Part shown: positions 50,795 to 61,189 of the stretch, one piece after another | How the letters are laid out: each line of letters begins with the position of its first letter | How positions within the stretch are numbered: the first letter of the stretch is position 1 | Assembly: GCA_012934845.2 (NCBI GenBank) | Contig: WNNJ02002717.1 | Span: 558,001-622,000, forward strand | DNA from: Pomphorhynchus laevis | Lineage: Eukaryota; Acanthocephala; Palaeacanthocephala; Echinorhynchida; Pomphorhynchidae | Length of the DNA: 64,000 nucleotides | Direction: 5' to 3' | Translations under genes and position numbers: made by a program | Notes under the pieces: generated by a model | Databases searched by the model: none | Seen by the model: the letters and a program-made list of their open reading frames with translations, nothing else | Told to the model about the DNA's origin: nothing

Positions 50795-51330
50795 CTAGGA
50801 CCTGTTTCCTAGCGCAGAAAACGTGAGAGGGTGAAATCTGGAGCACTCGATTTTTGCCACTCTTTCAGCATATTTTGCTTGTTTTCTATTCTCATAATAA
50901 TTACGCAAATCGGTAATCCGTTGGGAATACGATAAGGCAAGTGGGTTATAAATACAAACGTCCATAAAGGACCGTGTCATCGTAGATTATTGCATGCTAT
51001 GTCTAGTCGATCCGACCTCTCTGTGGTTGTACTGATATTATCAAATAACATTAGATCTGGAACTGGTAGGATTGACGGCTCAATAATAACATTGGCACAC
51101 ATCACGAATTGCTAACGCGATCTCGTCTCTTATTGTGTTATGTCGTATTAAAGGTATTCCACCAACTTGACATGAGAGCACATGTACAATGTTGAAGTTT
51201 TGTCCACAAATATAATTAGATGGGGTGTTTAGTGGTTCCCATCCTTATCTCTCTTATATCGTGTCTTAAAATTGTTGCTTCGATAAGTATCGACCAGCTT
51301 GTGTAACAGGAAAAGTGCTGAGCCATAACG
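50795..51330 (-). mobile_element. Family D retroelement C-terminal module, copy 2
   Basis: The minus strand reads RRWEPLNTPSNYICGQNFN, IVHVLSCQVGGIPLIRHNTI, RDEIALAIRDVC (about 51125-51265), then after decay a frame from 50980 with FMDVCIYNPLALSYSQRITD, KQAKYAERVAKIECSRFHPL and TFSALG. The order C-x-CG/ICG, H-x-LSC-x2-GG, RHN-x-IRD, then (F)xDVxxxNPxAxxY and FxPLxFSxxG is characteristic of the C-terminal part of an invertebrate retroelement family. The DV-N-P block is the candidate endonuclease core. Interrupted by stops. Confidence 0.68.
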
Positions 51331-53350
51331 AGGTTCCAGAATAATTAGTGATATGTTTTATATTCTCCATTTATATTCTTGTTAGTTTGTCAAATACCTG
51401 CATTTGCATTTAGTTGTATCGCAATTGTTTTTCTTCTTTTATTTGCAGGGTGATTTTGAACTGAATAATTTCCCATTGTGAGCAATCGAGGTCGTTCACA
51501 GGTGCACACATTCGTAATGAAAATGTCTATTCTTGTGACGTATTTGTTATATTTACAGATAATTGTTAAGGTTATACTATTAAAAATCATAAGCTTGTTG
51601 TTACCTACTAACAATCGTTATTAATCGAACATTAATAATGTTTGATTAATAATTAATATTTAATTAATCAATTATTAATTATTAATAATTGTTATTTAAT
51701 TTTTTATTTAAAACATAAATATTGTTTGGACAAACTTTCTAATCTTTATATTTTATTTCTGTAATGGTCGTCATATGCTTTATTAGTGTGAAGCTGATGA
51801 TAGCAATCCGTTTTCTGAGTAAATTGGTAATAATATAATATTTTAATTAGTAACTTAGTTATTCAAATTTTGATTCATAATCCAAATTACTCAAATGAAT
51901 ATGATGTCTTAGCAATAACAATGAGAGATGCCTGCTTTAGTTAATAACTCAAATGTGAAATCAATTGAGAATAGCTGTAATTCAATGTGCTACAAATGAT
52001 GGACAAAAATATTAAATATGAAATGATGTTAGATGCATATAATTTCTAAATAAATATACACAAGACTATACAAAATAATGAAAGAGTCAAAAGTTTATTG
52101 AATTGTTGCTTCATCATTTGATCCAAAACAAAATAAGTTCATCTTGAAATACAATTTTATAAAGAGCGAATATTTTTATTTTCTATAAATTAATAAAAAA
52201 ATATTAATCTGCCTTGGCTTTGAAATTTACCTTTCTTATATTCCAGTAGTTTCGATATAATTTAAGAAGACGCATCTTTATAGATTATTAAAATTTAAAT
52301 TTAAATTACCAAAATTTCAGAACCGATGATAGAACAATCTGATTTGAATTTTACAATCGATATATGAATAAATTTTGTTTTTTATAAAAACTTAGATAAC
52401 ATCTCTCTAAAAAAGCATTGTAAAAGCACTGTAAAAAGTACGGATAACATCTTCATAAAAAGAATTGTAAAACACGAAAATATTTAGTAAACAAATAAAT
52501 TCAAAAAAATATCGTAAATAATTAATTATTATTTTTTATTTTCAACTTTTAAATAGTTTCTCTATCAAATTTATTTTTTGTTTAGCAATTACAGCAAAAG
52601 ACGGCGAGCAAGATGGGATATAAACCACTTGTCTATAGTTAAATTGAATGATGTTGTGTTTTAGTAGTTCATTTAAACGAATAAACTATTTATACTCGTT
52701 TTTTTGTCATGCCAGTACGTATTTCACGTATGTACTCCAATTACGTATATTTGAACAATGCACCCTATAAGATTTTAAAGTCAGGTACATAATGTTAAAA
52801 TTGTATATGATACTATTTTATAAATAATATATTAAATTAGCTAACTGAGATGACTAATATACTATAATTTGAATTGAACATTGAACTGTATTTTCTAATA
52901 TTTAATTGGTTTATAATTTAATGAATCTTATTTTAAGGCTATATTTACTTTTTTGTTATTTTTACTAAAAACACATGGTTATCTTAATTAAATATTTTCA
53001 TAATAAATTATTTTAAATCAAAATCTTTAATTTAATAAATTTGAAATGATCAATAATCTTTTAATTTTGTAAAAATATCAAAATTGTCATAACTCTACAA
53101 ATTATAAAAAGCAAATAAATAATTGATAACAATATAAATTATTATATTAATTGATAGTTTTAAAATCATCTTAACAATTAATAATTAATTGTTAACTAAT
53201 TATTTATTAATCAATAATGAATCAATAGTTAATAATTAATTTATAATTATAAATAGTTTAATAATTATTTTATAATAATTAAATATTTGAATTTCATAAA
53301 TATTCAAGTCATCAATAAATACAATATATTGTCAGTTCACGTAATTTCAG
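51331..53350. other. AT-rich spacer upstream of the PIKfyve gene
   Basis: No FYVE-type zinc finger or other coding exon could be read by eye. Contains taattaattattaatt-type simple sequence at 51620-51700 and 53170-53280. A gtaatttcag acceptor-like site ends at 53350, but the coding frame has a TAG at 53378-53380, so an exon starting there cannot be coding in this frame. Confidence 0.4.
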
Positions 53351-53419
53351 AAAGCTCTGACATTCATGAAAGTCACATAGTTGGATTCACAAAAAACCTA
53401 TATTAACAAAAGTAGCGTC

Positions 53420-55261
53420 ATGGACAGGCGTGAACTGTTAAGAATATGGATTATCATATACAGAACTAGTCATGGATTAAAGTTTAAATTGCGTCGTCAC
53501 GGTTTTCGATTTTTTGTCGAGTCTGTTTACGGTAAAGATATCACAGAATGGTTAGAAGCTAATTATCCTGGGCAGAAAGAAGTAATATTTACGGAACTAA
53601 TACGACTTGGTTACCTGAAGTGTGTAAGTGACCAGGATAGTAAGGATAATAAAATTTATTTAAACGAGCTGTACGCTCCAGGTCCAAACGCAAAGACTGA
53701 TTCAATTCAAGATGAACCAGATTGGATCCAGGATATTAGCGAAAGTGTATCTTCATCAAATCTAGCTTATTATCAGCAACAGAGCAAGCTCATTTGTAAA
53801 AGATTACAAGTTGTACCATCACATCAAGTTGACATTTACGCTGGTGTGAATAAGTCCTTTAAATCGGCGTACAAATATTCTTCAGCTGGTAGTGAACAAA
53901 TTGCCATAAGGTATTATGAACATTTGAAGCAACAATTACTTACTAAATACGAATCAAAACTGGTCTCCAAAGAAGCAATAAATCTACTTCATCTGTGTTT
54001 CGAAAAGCTTGTAGATCTCAAGGCTGCTGATTTACATCAACAAGAACATCGTGAATTGAAGGTAAAATGTACAGCTAATCATGATGGTTTAATCAATACA
54101 TTGTCTACTTACCCATCTTGCTTATGCTTAACGAAAAGGCTAGCTATGCATGGCATGTTAAAAAGAAAACGAAATCCAAAAATACGTATATTTACTAAAG
54201 ATGATTTTAAAAAATATTCAGATTGGCATAAATTTGAAAACACAATCGATTTCACTCAATATGATATTCTGTGCATTGAACACTGCCTAGAATACAACAA
54301 TTTATGTTCGATATGCGATCGTTTTCCAAATTTAATAATTATTCATAATTTCAGCTGTAAACAAATAAAATCTGTTTTGCGATCGTCCTTAAACAACCAC
54401 ATCATGTCATGTGATGAGTTTATTCAAGATGTTGATTTTTCAATTTTCATTGACCCCCCAAAGCAAAAAGCATGTTGTATGGTTATAAAAGCAAACATAA
54501 ATCGAATTGATTTGATATACCTACGACATGCATGCAAATCGTTTTGGATATTGTTGTACGAAGCAAAATCTTTGACAAAAGATAACCTAATCCAATTATG
54601 CTTTCAAGCAGAAACCGGTGCTAGTACGAAAACACCATTATTATCGTTTAGTCCGTTTATAGAAATCGATATTTCACTAAGTACTGAAAAGCCATTGTAC
54701 TCAGAAACATCTGCAGCTGAATATATAAACGATTTACGTGACTTCAATCAAGAATTCAGTTACGAAGTTAAACAAAATGTTCAATATACAAAAAACTATT
54801 TGATTGATATCGATTTAAATAGAATTAATTTGAGTAAGTACAATAGATTTCGTGCAGGTAGTCCGTATTCGAATTGTGAATGTTTTCAAGCTTCCGTTGA
54901 TCGCAAAAGTTATCCATTGGAGCAGTTTTATAATGATCCCTACTTGCATCAAAGGATATGGCTTCAATCATGTATGTACTGCGAGAATGTGATGGGAAAG
55001 CGAAAAATAACTCCTTTTATTTGGAAATTGCGAAAAATTAATTTTTATAAATTTGATTTAAATGGTTGTCATGATTGCATGTTATCGCAGTTAATGACTA
55101 AACAGAATCCGATAATTTTTGGAGACACTTGCATTCTGTGCAAGAAGAAATTTATCGAAGAGAATTTCAAAGGCCATAAGATCACCTTAGCACATAATGA
55201 TAGGTGTTTGGTCATAAATTTCATCGAGTCAAATGATGACAATTCGTCCATATTGCATTAA
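53420..55261 (+). CDS. PIKFYVE: PIKfyve/Fab1 lipid kinase, N-terminal block: DEP, Cpn60-like and start of CHC domain
   Basis: Open frame; I take ATG 53420 because a TAG lies at 53378. Residues ~4-70 form a DEP domain (HGFRFFVESVYGKDITEWLE; ELIRLGYLKCVS), followed by EPDWIQDISES, the equivalent of EPSWFKDI in PIKfyve. The middle (about 215-400) matches the chaperonin-like Cpn60/TCP1 segment: NPKIRIFTKDDF, ILCIEHCLEYNNLCS, ACCMVIKANINRIDLIYLRH and the LLSFSPFIEI block. Residues ~570 on (GDTCILCKKKF, then HKITLAHNDRCLVI) match the first half of the Cys/His-rich CHC domain. The kinase makes PI(3,5)P2 on endosomes. No FYVE finger is visible, and the RGG of the Cpn60 segment is not conserved. The frame stops inside the CHC domain; the second half resumes at 61.2 kb, so an intron must intervene, but no strong donor in the needed phase is evident. 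Confidence 0.82.
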   Translation: MDRRELLRIWIIIYRTSHGLKFKLRRHGFRFFVESVYGKDITEWLEANYPGQKEVIFTELIRLGYLKCVSDQDSKDNKIYLNELYAPGPNAKTDSIQDEPDWIQDISESVSSSNLAYYQQQSKLICKRLQVVPSHQVDIYAGVNKSFKSAYKYSSAGSEQIAIRYYEHLKQQLLTKYESKLVSKEAINLLHLCFEKLVDLKAADLHQQEHRELKVKCTANHDGLINTLSTYPSCLCLTKRLAMHGMLKRKRNPKIRIFTKDDFKKYSDWHKFENTIDFTQYDILCIEHCLEYNNLCSICDRFPNLIIIHNFSCKQIKSVLRSSLNNHIMSCDEFIQDVDFSIFIDPPKQKACCMVIKANINRIDLIYLRHACKSFWILLYEAKSLTKDNLIQLCFQAETGASTKTPLLSFSPFIEIDISLSTEKPLYSETSAAEYINDLRDFNQEFSYEVKQNVQYTKNYLIDIDLNRINLSKYNRFRAGSPYSNCECFQASVDRKSYPLEQFYNDPYLHQRIWLQSCMYCENVMGKRKITPFIWKLRKINFYKFDLNGCHDCMLSQLMTKQNPIIFGDTCILCKKKFIEENFKGHKITLAHNDRCLVINFIESNDDNSSILH

Positions 55262-56094
55262 ATTGGGCAAATAACGCATATATCGCAATTAGCTTATTTT
55301 TTCAATTAGTTTTTATTTTCCTACGCCATTTGTGATAAATGCTATAAGATAGAATTCCAAATTAATTCAATAAAATATACTCCCTAACATCCATAATCAA
55401 ATAGAATCTACACAATTATTAGAAAATTGAAATATTTATTTTGAAATAATGTTTATAACCAGGTATTTTTATAAACTGCTTGATAGATAACATACCATGT
55501 ATTATAATTAAGATTAGAGGTCATCAGGAGTAATAGCTATGTTATCAGGTTTCGATCTTTGTTTCTGATCTTCATGTCACTGACGAAGCACTATATAGTA
55601 TTTATGTATTTTAACGTAATTAATGCCTTAAATAATGCAATCATATAACCCAATACATACATTAATTTTTTTTATTCAAACGTATGTCTGCCACTGACGA
55701 AATACTAATGTATTGATCTAGGGTGCAGATATCAATTAATATGTAATTTATTTTATCAAGATGTCGTAGTAAAGAAACTAGATTTTGTAATGACATTATT
55801 TTTACGGTGAAATTCAATTTTCTTTATTAATAAATAATTGATTTTAACTTAACAAAGTAATCAATATGTTTTTATGGCTTAAAAAGCTTAAAGTATAATA
55901 TAAATTCAACCCTTGATAATGGCGAACCATTGAATACTTTGTAGAATATCATTTTTATTTCATTTTGTTAGTAATTACTAACAGAATTGTTATATTATGT
56001 TTTTGCTAGACTGGCTCCGTGTCGTCAAATATCCATGGCAAATTAATCCTTTGAATTTGGTATTATAAACCATAAAATCTTCATTAGTCTATTT
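55262..56094. other. Intron-like region, left of the inverted repeat
   Basis: AT-rich; includes a partial copy of repeat R (55420-55555). Nothing coding seen. Confidence 0.4.
55420..55555 (+). repeat. Repeat R, copy 6, right half
   Basis: gatagataacataccatgta, then agattagaggtcatcaggag and gttatcaggtttcgatc match the right half and tail of the 48.8-kb copy. Confidence 0.65.
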
Positions 56095-56600
56095 TTAGTA
56101 TTTTCCTCGTGTAGTTCTTTCAATCCTACCCGCATCATTGTACACTACAATCTGCGTGTGTGGACCTTAATAGTAGTGAGCACATGCTTACTTATTCGTG
56201 TTTCGGTCCTTTTACTGTTTTTGCTGAACTCCTTGTCGTCGAAATGCTAGTTCTATAGTTGGTGTGGTCGATAACTCTTATTCACAATTCAAATCCACCA
56301 CACACCAAATTTTTATTATTCGTTCCTATGAGAATTCTACATCGGACAGTAAACCGTGACCTTCTTTTTACTATTGTGAATATTGCTTACACGATCCGTT
56401 ATTCTTCATTGGTCGGTTTCATATTTTCCTCGTTTGGTTTTTTTTCAATACTATCCGCGTTACTGTTCACTACAATCAGCGTGGGTGAACCCCATCAGCA
56501 GTGAGCCCAGGCCTACATTTCATGTTTCGGTCATTTTACTGTTTCTGCTGAACTCCTCGTCGCCGAAATGCTGGTTTCGAATTGCGAATATAAGTTACCG
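56095..56600. repeat. Left inverted-repeat arm flanking the family B LINE
   Basis: Two similar tandem segments (about 56095-56240 and 56365-56580) share cgtgtttcggtc.ttttactg and ctgaactcctcgtcg. The second is matched in reverse complement by 60565-60770, including gtgaatattgcntacacga, the ttcattggtcggttt block and the cagcagtgagcc block. Confidence 0.8.
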
Positions 56601-56700
56601 CCCACGCCAACTATAAAACACTCAAATTGTTTAATTTGGCAAATAAGCTAAATATAAAACAGCATTCCGGCGACAAGGAGTTCAAAAAAAAACACAAAAA

Positions 56701-57922
56701 ATGAGTACGAACAAGCGTGTCGGAGGAACAAAGGATTGTAAAAAAAACAGTTTTCCAGTCAATTTTCTAGTAAAAACAAAGGAACATGACGAAATACAGG
56801 TAAATACTGCTCTGAAATCGCCTGTTCCAAAGGTTAGTGAGTTTTCAATTGCTACCAGGCATGGGGAAGTACTTCCCCCAATCCCAAAACTAAAAAATCT
56901 GATAATTTTAAAGATCAAAAAGCCTATGGAAAGGCATTTATTGTTTAATTTCTTTCTACGGCCGTTTACAGAGCAACTAACAAACAGAGTCATTTTTAAC
57001 TCGGTAAACTATACGAAACTGAACAAAGGATTTCGTTTACCACCTCAGACCTCTTAAAGGGTATGTTAAATACTTCGAATCTTCACTGTCGGAGTATGGG
57101 TCCATATACTCTAAACCCATATTTGCCACGCTAAAAGTATCTAACCTCCCAAGTCAAATGGAAGAGAATGATGTCGAGTTGCTAAAAGAAACATACAAAA
57201 TATCGAACTTCCGTTCAATAATGGGCAAGAGCGGACATCTAATACCAGTTGGATTTTGTTCCGCTTCCCTAGAGCGGGCTGAGTTGCTGGCTAATTCAGT
57301 TTGTAATCCCTTCATGGGATTTAATCTCAGATTTACAATCATTGATAAAGAAGAGTTCACATATCCGCACTGCAGTCGGTGCCACAAATGGGGGCACTGG
57401 GCCTCAAGCTGCAGTGAGTCATCGACATGTGGGGTGTGTGGCTCCCCCCAGTGTCCGGCTTTGTTGACAGGAGAAAAATGTGTATCCCCTCCATTATGCT
57501 CTAACTGTGGGGGGAGCCATCCTGCATGGAGCAGAAAATGCAGACATTTTAAATTATATCAAGGTGGATTTAACAAGTCTTCTGCCCAACCGAAATCTGG
57601 TACCTTTGCAAATGCTGCCACTCGTACGAGGGATGATGATCTCATGCGAGCAATTGGTATACGTATAGAAACAATGTATAAGAAGATGGAAGTTTTAGTA
57701 TTCTCTGTTGTTGCCACATTCTGTACTAACCCTACTATTCCATCATCAACGGCAATTCCATCATCCAAAAAGAGGGGGGCTTCGGCTCATCCTATCCCTC
57801 CTATCAATATTGGCAATCTCCTGAAGAATAAAAAAATAAGGGGAAATGAAGATGCTGCCCATGGGCAAGTACCTGCCCCGGATGGTTCTAGTGACGGGAA
57901 AGGGGAACCTTCCCGTTCCTAG
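56701..57922 (+). pseudogene. Family B ORF1, zinc-knuckle nucleic-acid-binding protein, one frameshift
   Basis: First frame (56701-57057): basic N-terminus MSTNKRVGGTKDCKKN, the HGEVLPPIPKLKNL motif shared with the 10-kb copy, and a frameshift after about 57050. Second frame (57158-57922): CSRCHKWGHWASSC (CX2CX4HX4C), CGVCGSPQCPALL, and CSNCGGSHPAWSRKC (CX2CX3HX6C), the three-knuckle set typical of R1/Jockey-group ORF1 proteins. A Ser/Pro/Lys-rich tail ends at TAG 57920-57922. Such proteins coat the element RNA. Confidence 0.82.
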
Positions 57923-57965
57923 CTCCTTCTAGGTAGGCAATCCCACATCAAACTAATCCACCACA

Positions 57966-59054
57966 ATGCAGAGTAATCGTGAGCCTTTTTCACTGAATAT
58001 CCTTCAGTGGAATTCGGGAGGTGCTTCTGCCCTTAGACTTCTATCCGGTAGAGATGCAGATGTTATAGTCCTCCAGGAGACGCGGTCTATCCGTCTACCC
58101 CAGGACATTACTCGATTTATCCCAAAGCACATTTGTTCCCACTATACTCCGTACATAACCCCTCCTCACTCCTCTTCATCTCACGGACTCTTGACCTTAA
58201 TTAAGTGCTCTTTAAGGTCCTCCCTTCTATTAAACTATTCATGTCCATCCATGTCTTGTTTAGTAGTTTCACTCTGTAAGAACGGTAAACGCCTCAGTCT
58301 TGCCAATGTCTACATCCGTCCTAGGGAGATACACAAAAATCGTGTCACCCTAGATAGTATTATCGACAGCGGCTACGACATGATACTTGGAGATTTCAAC
58401 GACAGAACTGGTCGTTGGATCAATGCAGCACTTCGCAGAGCTAGGAACGGTTATCTTATTCACAAACCACCTTCCCCTACCTTTCATTGCATATCAACAA
58501 ATTCAGTCCTCGATATTTTACTGCTTCAATCGAGGTGGTTGTTAAAGCCCCTCTGCACAGAGCAATCGCGCCATCAATTGTCCACCTCTCATGACCTAAT
58601 TCGTTGGAGAATTGAGGAAGATACGTTGCTTCGAAGGAGGTTTCACTTTGATCCGATCAGAGTGGCTTTCTTTCAAGCGGCTATCCAACTCTTTCCCAGA
58701 ATAGGAAATGAGAGTATGACCGAATTTAATACCTACCTCTTTTCGCAAGCTGACGCGATTTTATCGACTACTTATAAAGGTCGTATATACAATCCCACTC
58801 CGACGAAACTCAAGGTCCTAGCGAAATTGCTGAACCTCCCTAATCTCTCTGTTTCCGCCAGACAGGCTCTCTCGAATGAATACTGGAGCACTAGATATAG
58901 GTTCCAGCTGAAAAAGGATAGGACGAGTATTGCTCGACTTAGTCCTTCTCAGTCTTCCTTTTGGAAGATTTTCAAGAAGAAGTTTGTTTGCTGGAAGGAT
59001 AGAGCATTGGGTTGGATAGGGAATGTAGGCCTTGATAAAGTTTTAGAGGAGTAA
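57966..59054 (+). CDS. Family B ORF2 N-terminal half: APE-type endonuclease
   Basis: ATG 57966, 43 bases after the ORF1 stop. The endonuclease blocks are all readable: LNILQWNSGGASALRLLSG (N and Q), ADVIVLQETRSIRLPQD (catalytic Glu), LANVYIRPRE, MILGDFNDRTGRW (GDFN), LDILLL and STSHDLIRWRI (the T/S-x-H-D block). It nicks target DNA to prime reverse transcription. The frame ends at TAA 59052-59054 after LDKVLEE, where the 8-kb copy reads EES; the change of one codon would have separated the endonuclease from the RT, so this is probably a recent nonsense mutation rather than a real ORF end. Confidence 0.83.
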   Translation: MQSNREPFSLNILQWNSGGASALRLLSGRDADVIVLQETRSIRLPQDITRFIPKHICSHYTPYITPPHSSSSHGLLTLIKCSLRSSLLLNYSCPSMSCLVVSLCKNGKRLSLANVYIRPREIHKNRVTLDSIIDSGYDMILGDFNDRTGRWINAALRRARNGYLIHKPPSPTFHCISTNSVLDILLLQSRWLLKPLCTEQSRHQLSTSHDLIRWRIEEDTLLRRRFHFDPIRVAFFQAAIQLFPRIGNESMTEFNTYLFSQADAILSTTYKGRIYNPTPTKLKVLAKLLNLPNLSVSARQALSNEYWSTRYRFQLKKDRTSIARLSPSQSSFWKIFKKKFVCWKDRALGWIGNVGLDKVLEE

Positions 59055-59220
59055 CTAGCCCTACACAACTACGGAGCCACTCAATCACCTCAACCAATCC
59101 CGCCTTGGTGTAACTTCAGGAGTAGGGATCTATCTGTTAACGGATATCCTTAACTCCTGGGGTCCACTCCCGGGCACCTCCAAATCCATCGCTCCACTTT
59201 CTTCTCGGGTCTGTCAGCTT

Positions 59221-60456
59221 TTGACAGCTGATCAGAGAAGAGAGGTGGCCGTCACAATGCTTTTAGCATCCCCATCCGATGTAGCAGGCATCAATATTAG
59301 TAAGCGTGTTTTTATTCCTAAGAAAAAATCCTGCTCATGCCCTAAAGATCTGCGACCCATTTCGATTCAAAATGCCCTCGTGTCAATTTACGAAAAAGCG
59401 CTTGCGCGTAAAATCCGCGACCATTTAAGTAGGCGTAATTTGATCCCTCCAAGTTTTCATGGGTTCGTCAAAGGTCGCTCGGTCCATTCAGCAGTTGGTG
59501 AGGTGGATCAGTTTTGTCGGGATAATAGCCATCGTTTAGTTGTGGCTGTTTTCCTTGACTTTTCTGCTGCATTTGACCGCATCTCCATTCCTTTTGTGAT
59601 CTCTTCTCTCAGGTCCCTCGGGTTGCCTGCGAGAATTGTGAACAGAGTGGAGATCTTGCTGTATACCAAGCGTTTTTACTCTGAAGACGACCCAGATGCG
59701 CGTCAGTTCTACCCTATTACGGGTGTGCCTCAAGGTTCCCCACTTTTTCCTATCTTATACCTTGCTGCCTCTATTAAATTATTCAAAATATTTAAACGCG
59801 AACAACGTCTAGTGGTGTACGCTGATGACACCACAGCCCTGTTCACTGGACACAGGTGTAAAGACGTAGTCCCTGACATCAGCCGTTTCTTTTCAAGATT
59901 AAAAGACCAGCTACCTCAATCCAACCTTATTTTAAACTCTGCAAAATCGCAGGTGGTAGTCTTTCATGGCTCCCCTGCAACAAAGAAAAAACTTAAGAGA
60001 CTAGCACTCTCTGCGCTCTCCTCCATATTCGCCTCTGAACCACTCCCCACCTTTACAAGTCGAGTAAAATACCTGGGGTTCACCGTTACGGTGAACTGGT
60101 CGGCGAAAGCCGATCTGGATAGATTCAAATGTATCCTGAAGAAAGCTAGGTGGGCCCTGAAACGGGCTCAACATCTGTCATTGAAAGGGAAAGCCCAGGT
60201 GCGCCTCTGGGGCACTTGGGCTATCTCGGGATTAGTCTTCTTTTCTAGAGGACGTCCCCCAGAGCACAGGCTAAGGTTTCTTAAGCTCTTCTTATCTCGT
60301 TTACCCAGCATAGTCCGTCTCGATTGGATTCTTCGGGGGGGGGGTGAAAGACCCCGGGTGGTTCAGTCGAAAGGCGGCGTGTTGGATCGGTTGGTGGGCT
60401 CAGATCCCCGTGGATTTGAGGCCATAGAAGAGAAAGTAGAAGACATGAATTGTTGA
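59221..60456 (+). CDS. Family B ORF2 C-terminal half: reverse transcriptase
   Basis: Open for 411 codons. RT blocks in order: AGINISKRVFIPKKKS, CPKDLRPISIQNALVSIYEK, HGFVKGRSVHSAVGEV, VAVFLDFSAAFDRISIPFVI (first Asp), YPITGVPQGSPLFPILYLAA, RLVVYADDTTALFTGH (YADD intact), LILNSAKSQVVVFHGS and VKYLGFTVTVNWSAKADLD. The apparent start is arbitrary, because the true frame came from the endonuclease before the frameshift near 59150. The C-terminus ends GFEAIEEKVEDMNC. No RNase H domain visible. Confidence 0.83.
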   Translation: MTADQRREVAVTMLLASPSDVAGINISKRVFIPKKKSCSCPKDLRPISIQNALVSIYEKALARKIRDHLSRRNLIPPSFHGFVKGRSVHSAVGEVDQFCRDNSHRLVVAVFLDFSAAFDRISIPFVISSLRSLGLPARIVNRVEILLYTKRFYSEDDPDARQFYPITGVPQGSPLFPILYLAASIKLFKIFKREQRLVVYADDTTALFTGHRCKDVVPDISRFFSRLKDQLPQSNLILNSAKSQVVVFHGSPATKKKLKRLALSALSSIFASEPLPTFTSRVKYLGFTVTVNWSAKADLDRFKCILKKARWALKRAQHLSLKGKAQVRLWGTWAISGLVFFSRGRPPEHRLRFLKLFLSRLPSIVRLDWILRGGGERPRVVQSKGGVLDRLVGSDPRGFEAIEEKVEDMNC

Positions 60457-60559
60457 AGACCGAAATTGTGCTGCCGTTTTTTCTGACTATGACATGACTG
60501 TCTGTTATTTTTCTTCCATGCTACTTATAGGTTATTGATGTATTTAATAAAATCGTTGT

Positions 60560-61000
60560 TGTTGACAAGGAGTTCAGCAGAAACAGTAAAATGACCGAAA
60601 CACGAAATGTAGGCGTAGGCTCACTGCTGATGAGCCTTACCAACGTTGATTGTAGGGTACAATGATGATGGTAGGATTAAAAACGAACCATACGAGGAAA
60701 ATACTAAACCGACCAATTAAGAATAGCGGCTCGTGTATGCAATATTCACAATAACAAAGTTTGAAGGTGTCACCCGAATTTTCCTCTAATAGTTTTGCAG
60801 CGATCTCAATAGCGTTATTTGTGGGCACATTAGTGAACATCAAAACTATTCATCGTTTTACCCTTTGCATTATAGTAACGGATCATTTGAGAGAAATGAA
60901 TTTCATCGTTAACTGGAACAGTAACGCGGATAGGATTGGAAAAAAAAAACGAAAACCGACCAATGAAGAATAGCGGTTCCTGTAAACAATATTCACAAAA
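60560..61000. repeat. Right inverted-repeat arm flanking the family B LINE
   Basis: 60565-60770 (gacaaggagttcagcagaaa, then cactgctgatgagcc, aaccgaccaattaagaatag and gcaatattcacaataaca) is the reverse complement of 56365-56580. A second, partial unit lies at 60905-60995 (aaaaccgaccaatgaagaat, caatattcacaaaa), mirroring the doubled left arm. Confidence 0.8.
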
Positions 61001-61189
61001 CCATAAAATAATTAAATCCTAACCCCAATTTTTATATCAAACAGTTATAAATTGTCATATTTTTTACTAATGCAGACACATCTGCATTTTAAAATGATTT
61101 TGTTAAAATTACGGAACATTTAAAATGTTTGAAAACAAATATAAAAATAAGCGTAAATAAGTGCTTATTTGCATAATTTAATCTGGAAG

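Larger units (their letters stand above)
56701..60530 (+). mobile_element. Family B R1/Jockey-group LINE, nearly complete, inside the PIKfyve gene
   Basis: Sense-oriented with the host gene. ORF1 (56701-57922) encodes a gag-like protein with zinc knuckles; ORF2 (57966-60456) encodes an APE endonuclease and RT. Only three breaks are seen: a frameshift between 57057 and 57158 in ORF1, a TAA at 59052-59054, and a frameshift near 59150 in ORF2. The element ends in an AATAAA-containing tail (tatttaataaaatcg, about 60540-60555). It lies between inverted repeats and between the two coding blocks of PIKfyve. A decayed relative lies at 7-10 kb on the opposite strand. Confidence 0.85.

Noticed and set aside
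56259..56616. Open frames at 56259-56504 and 56383-56616 as PIKfyve exons
   Set aside because: They lie in the inverted-repeat arm, whose reverse-complement copy recurs at 60.6 kb, and show no similarity to PIKfyve domains.
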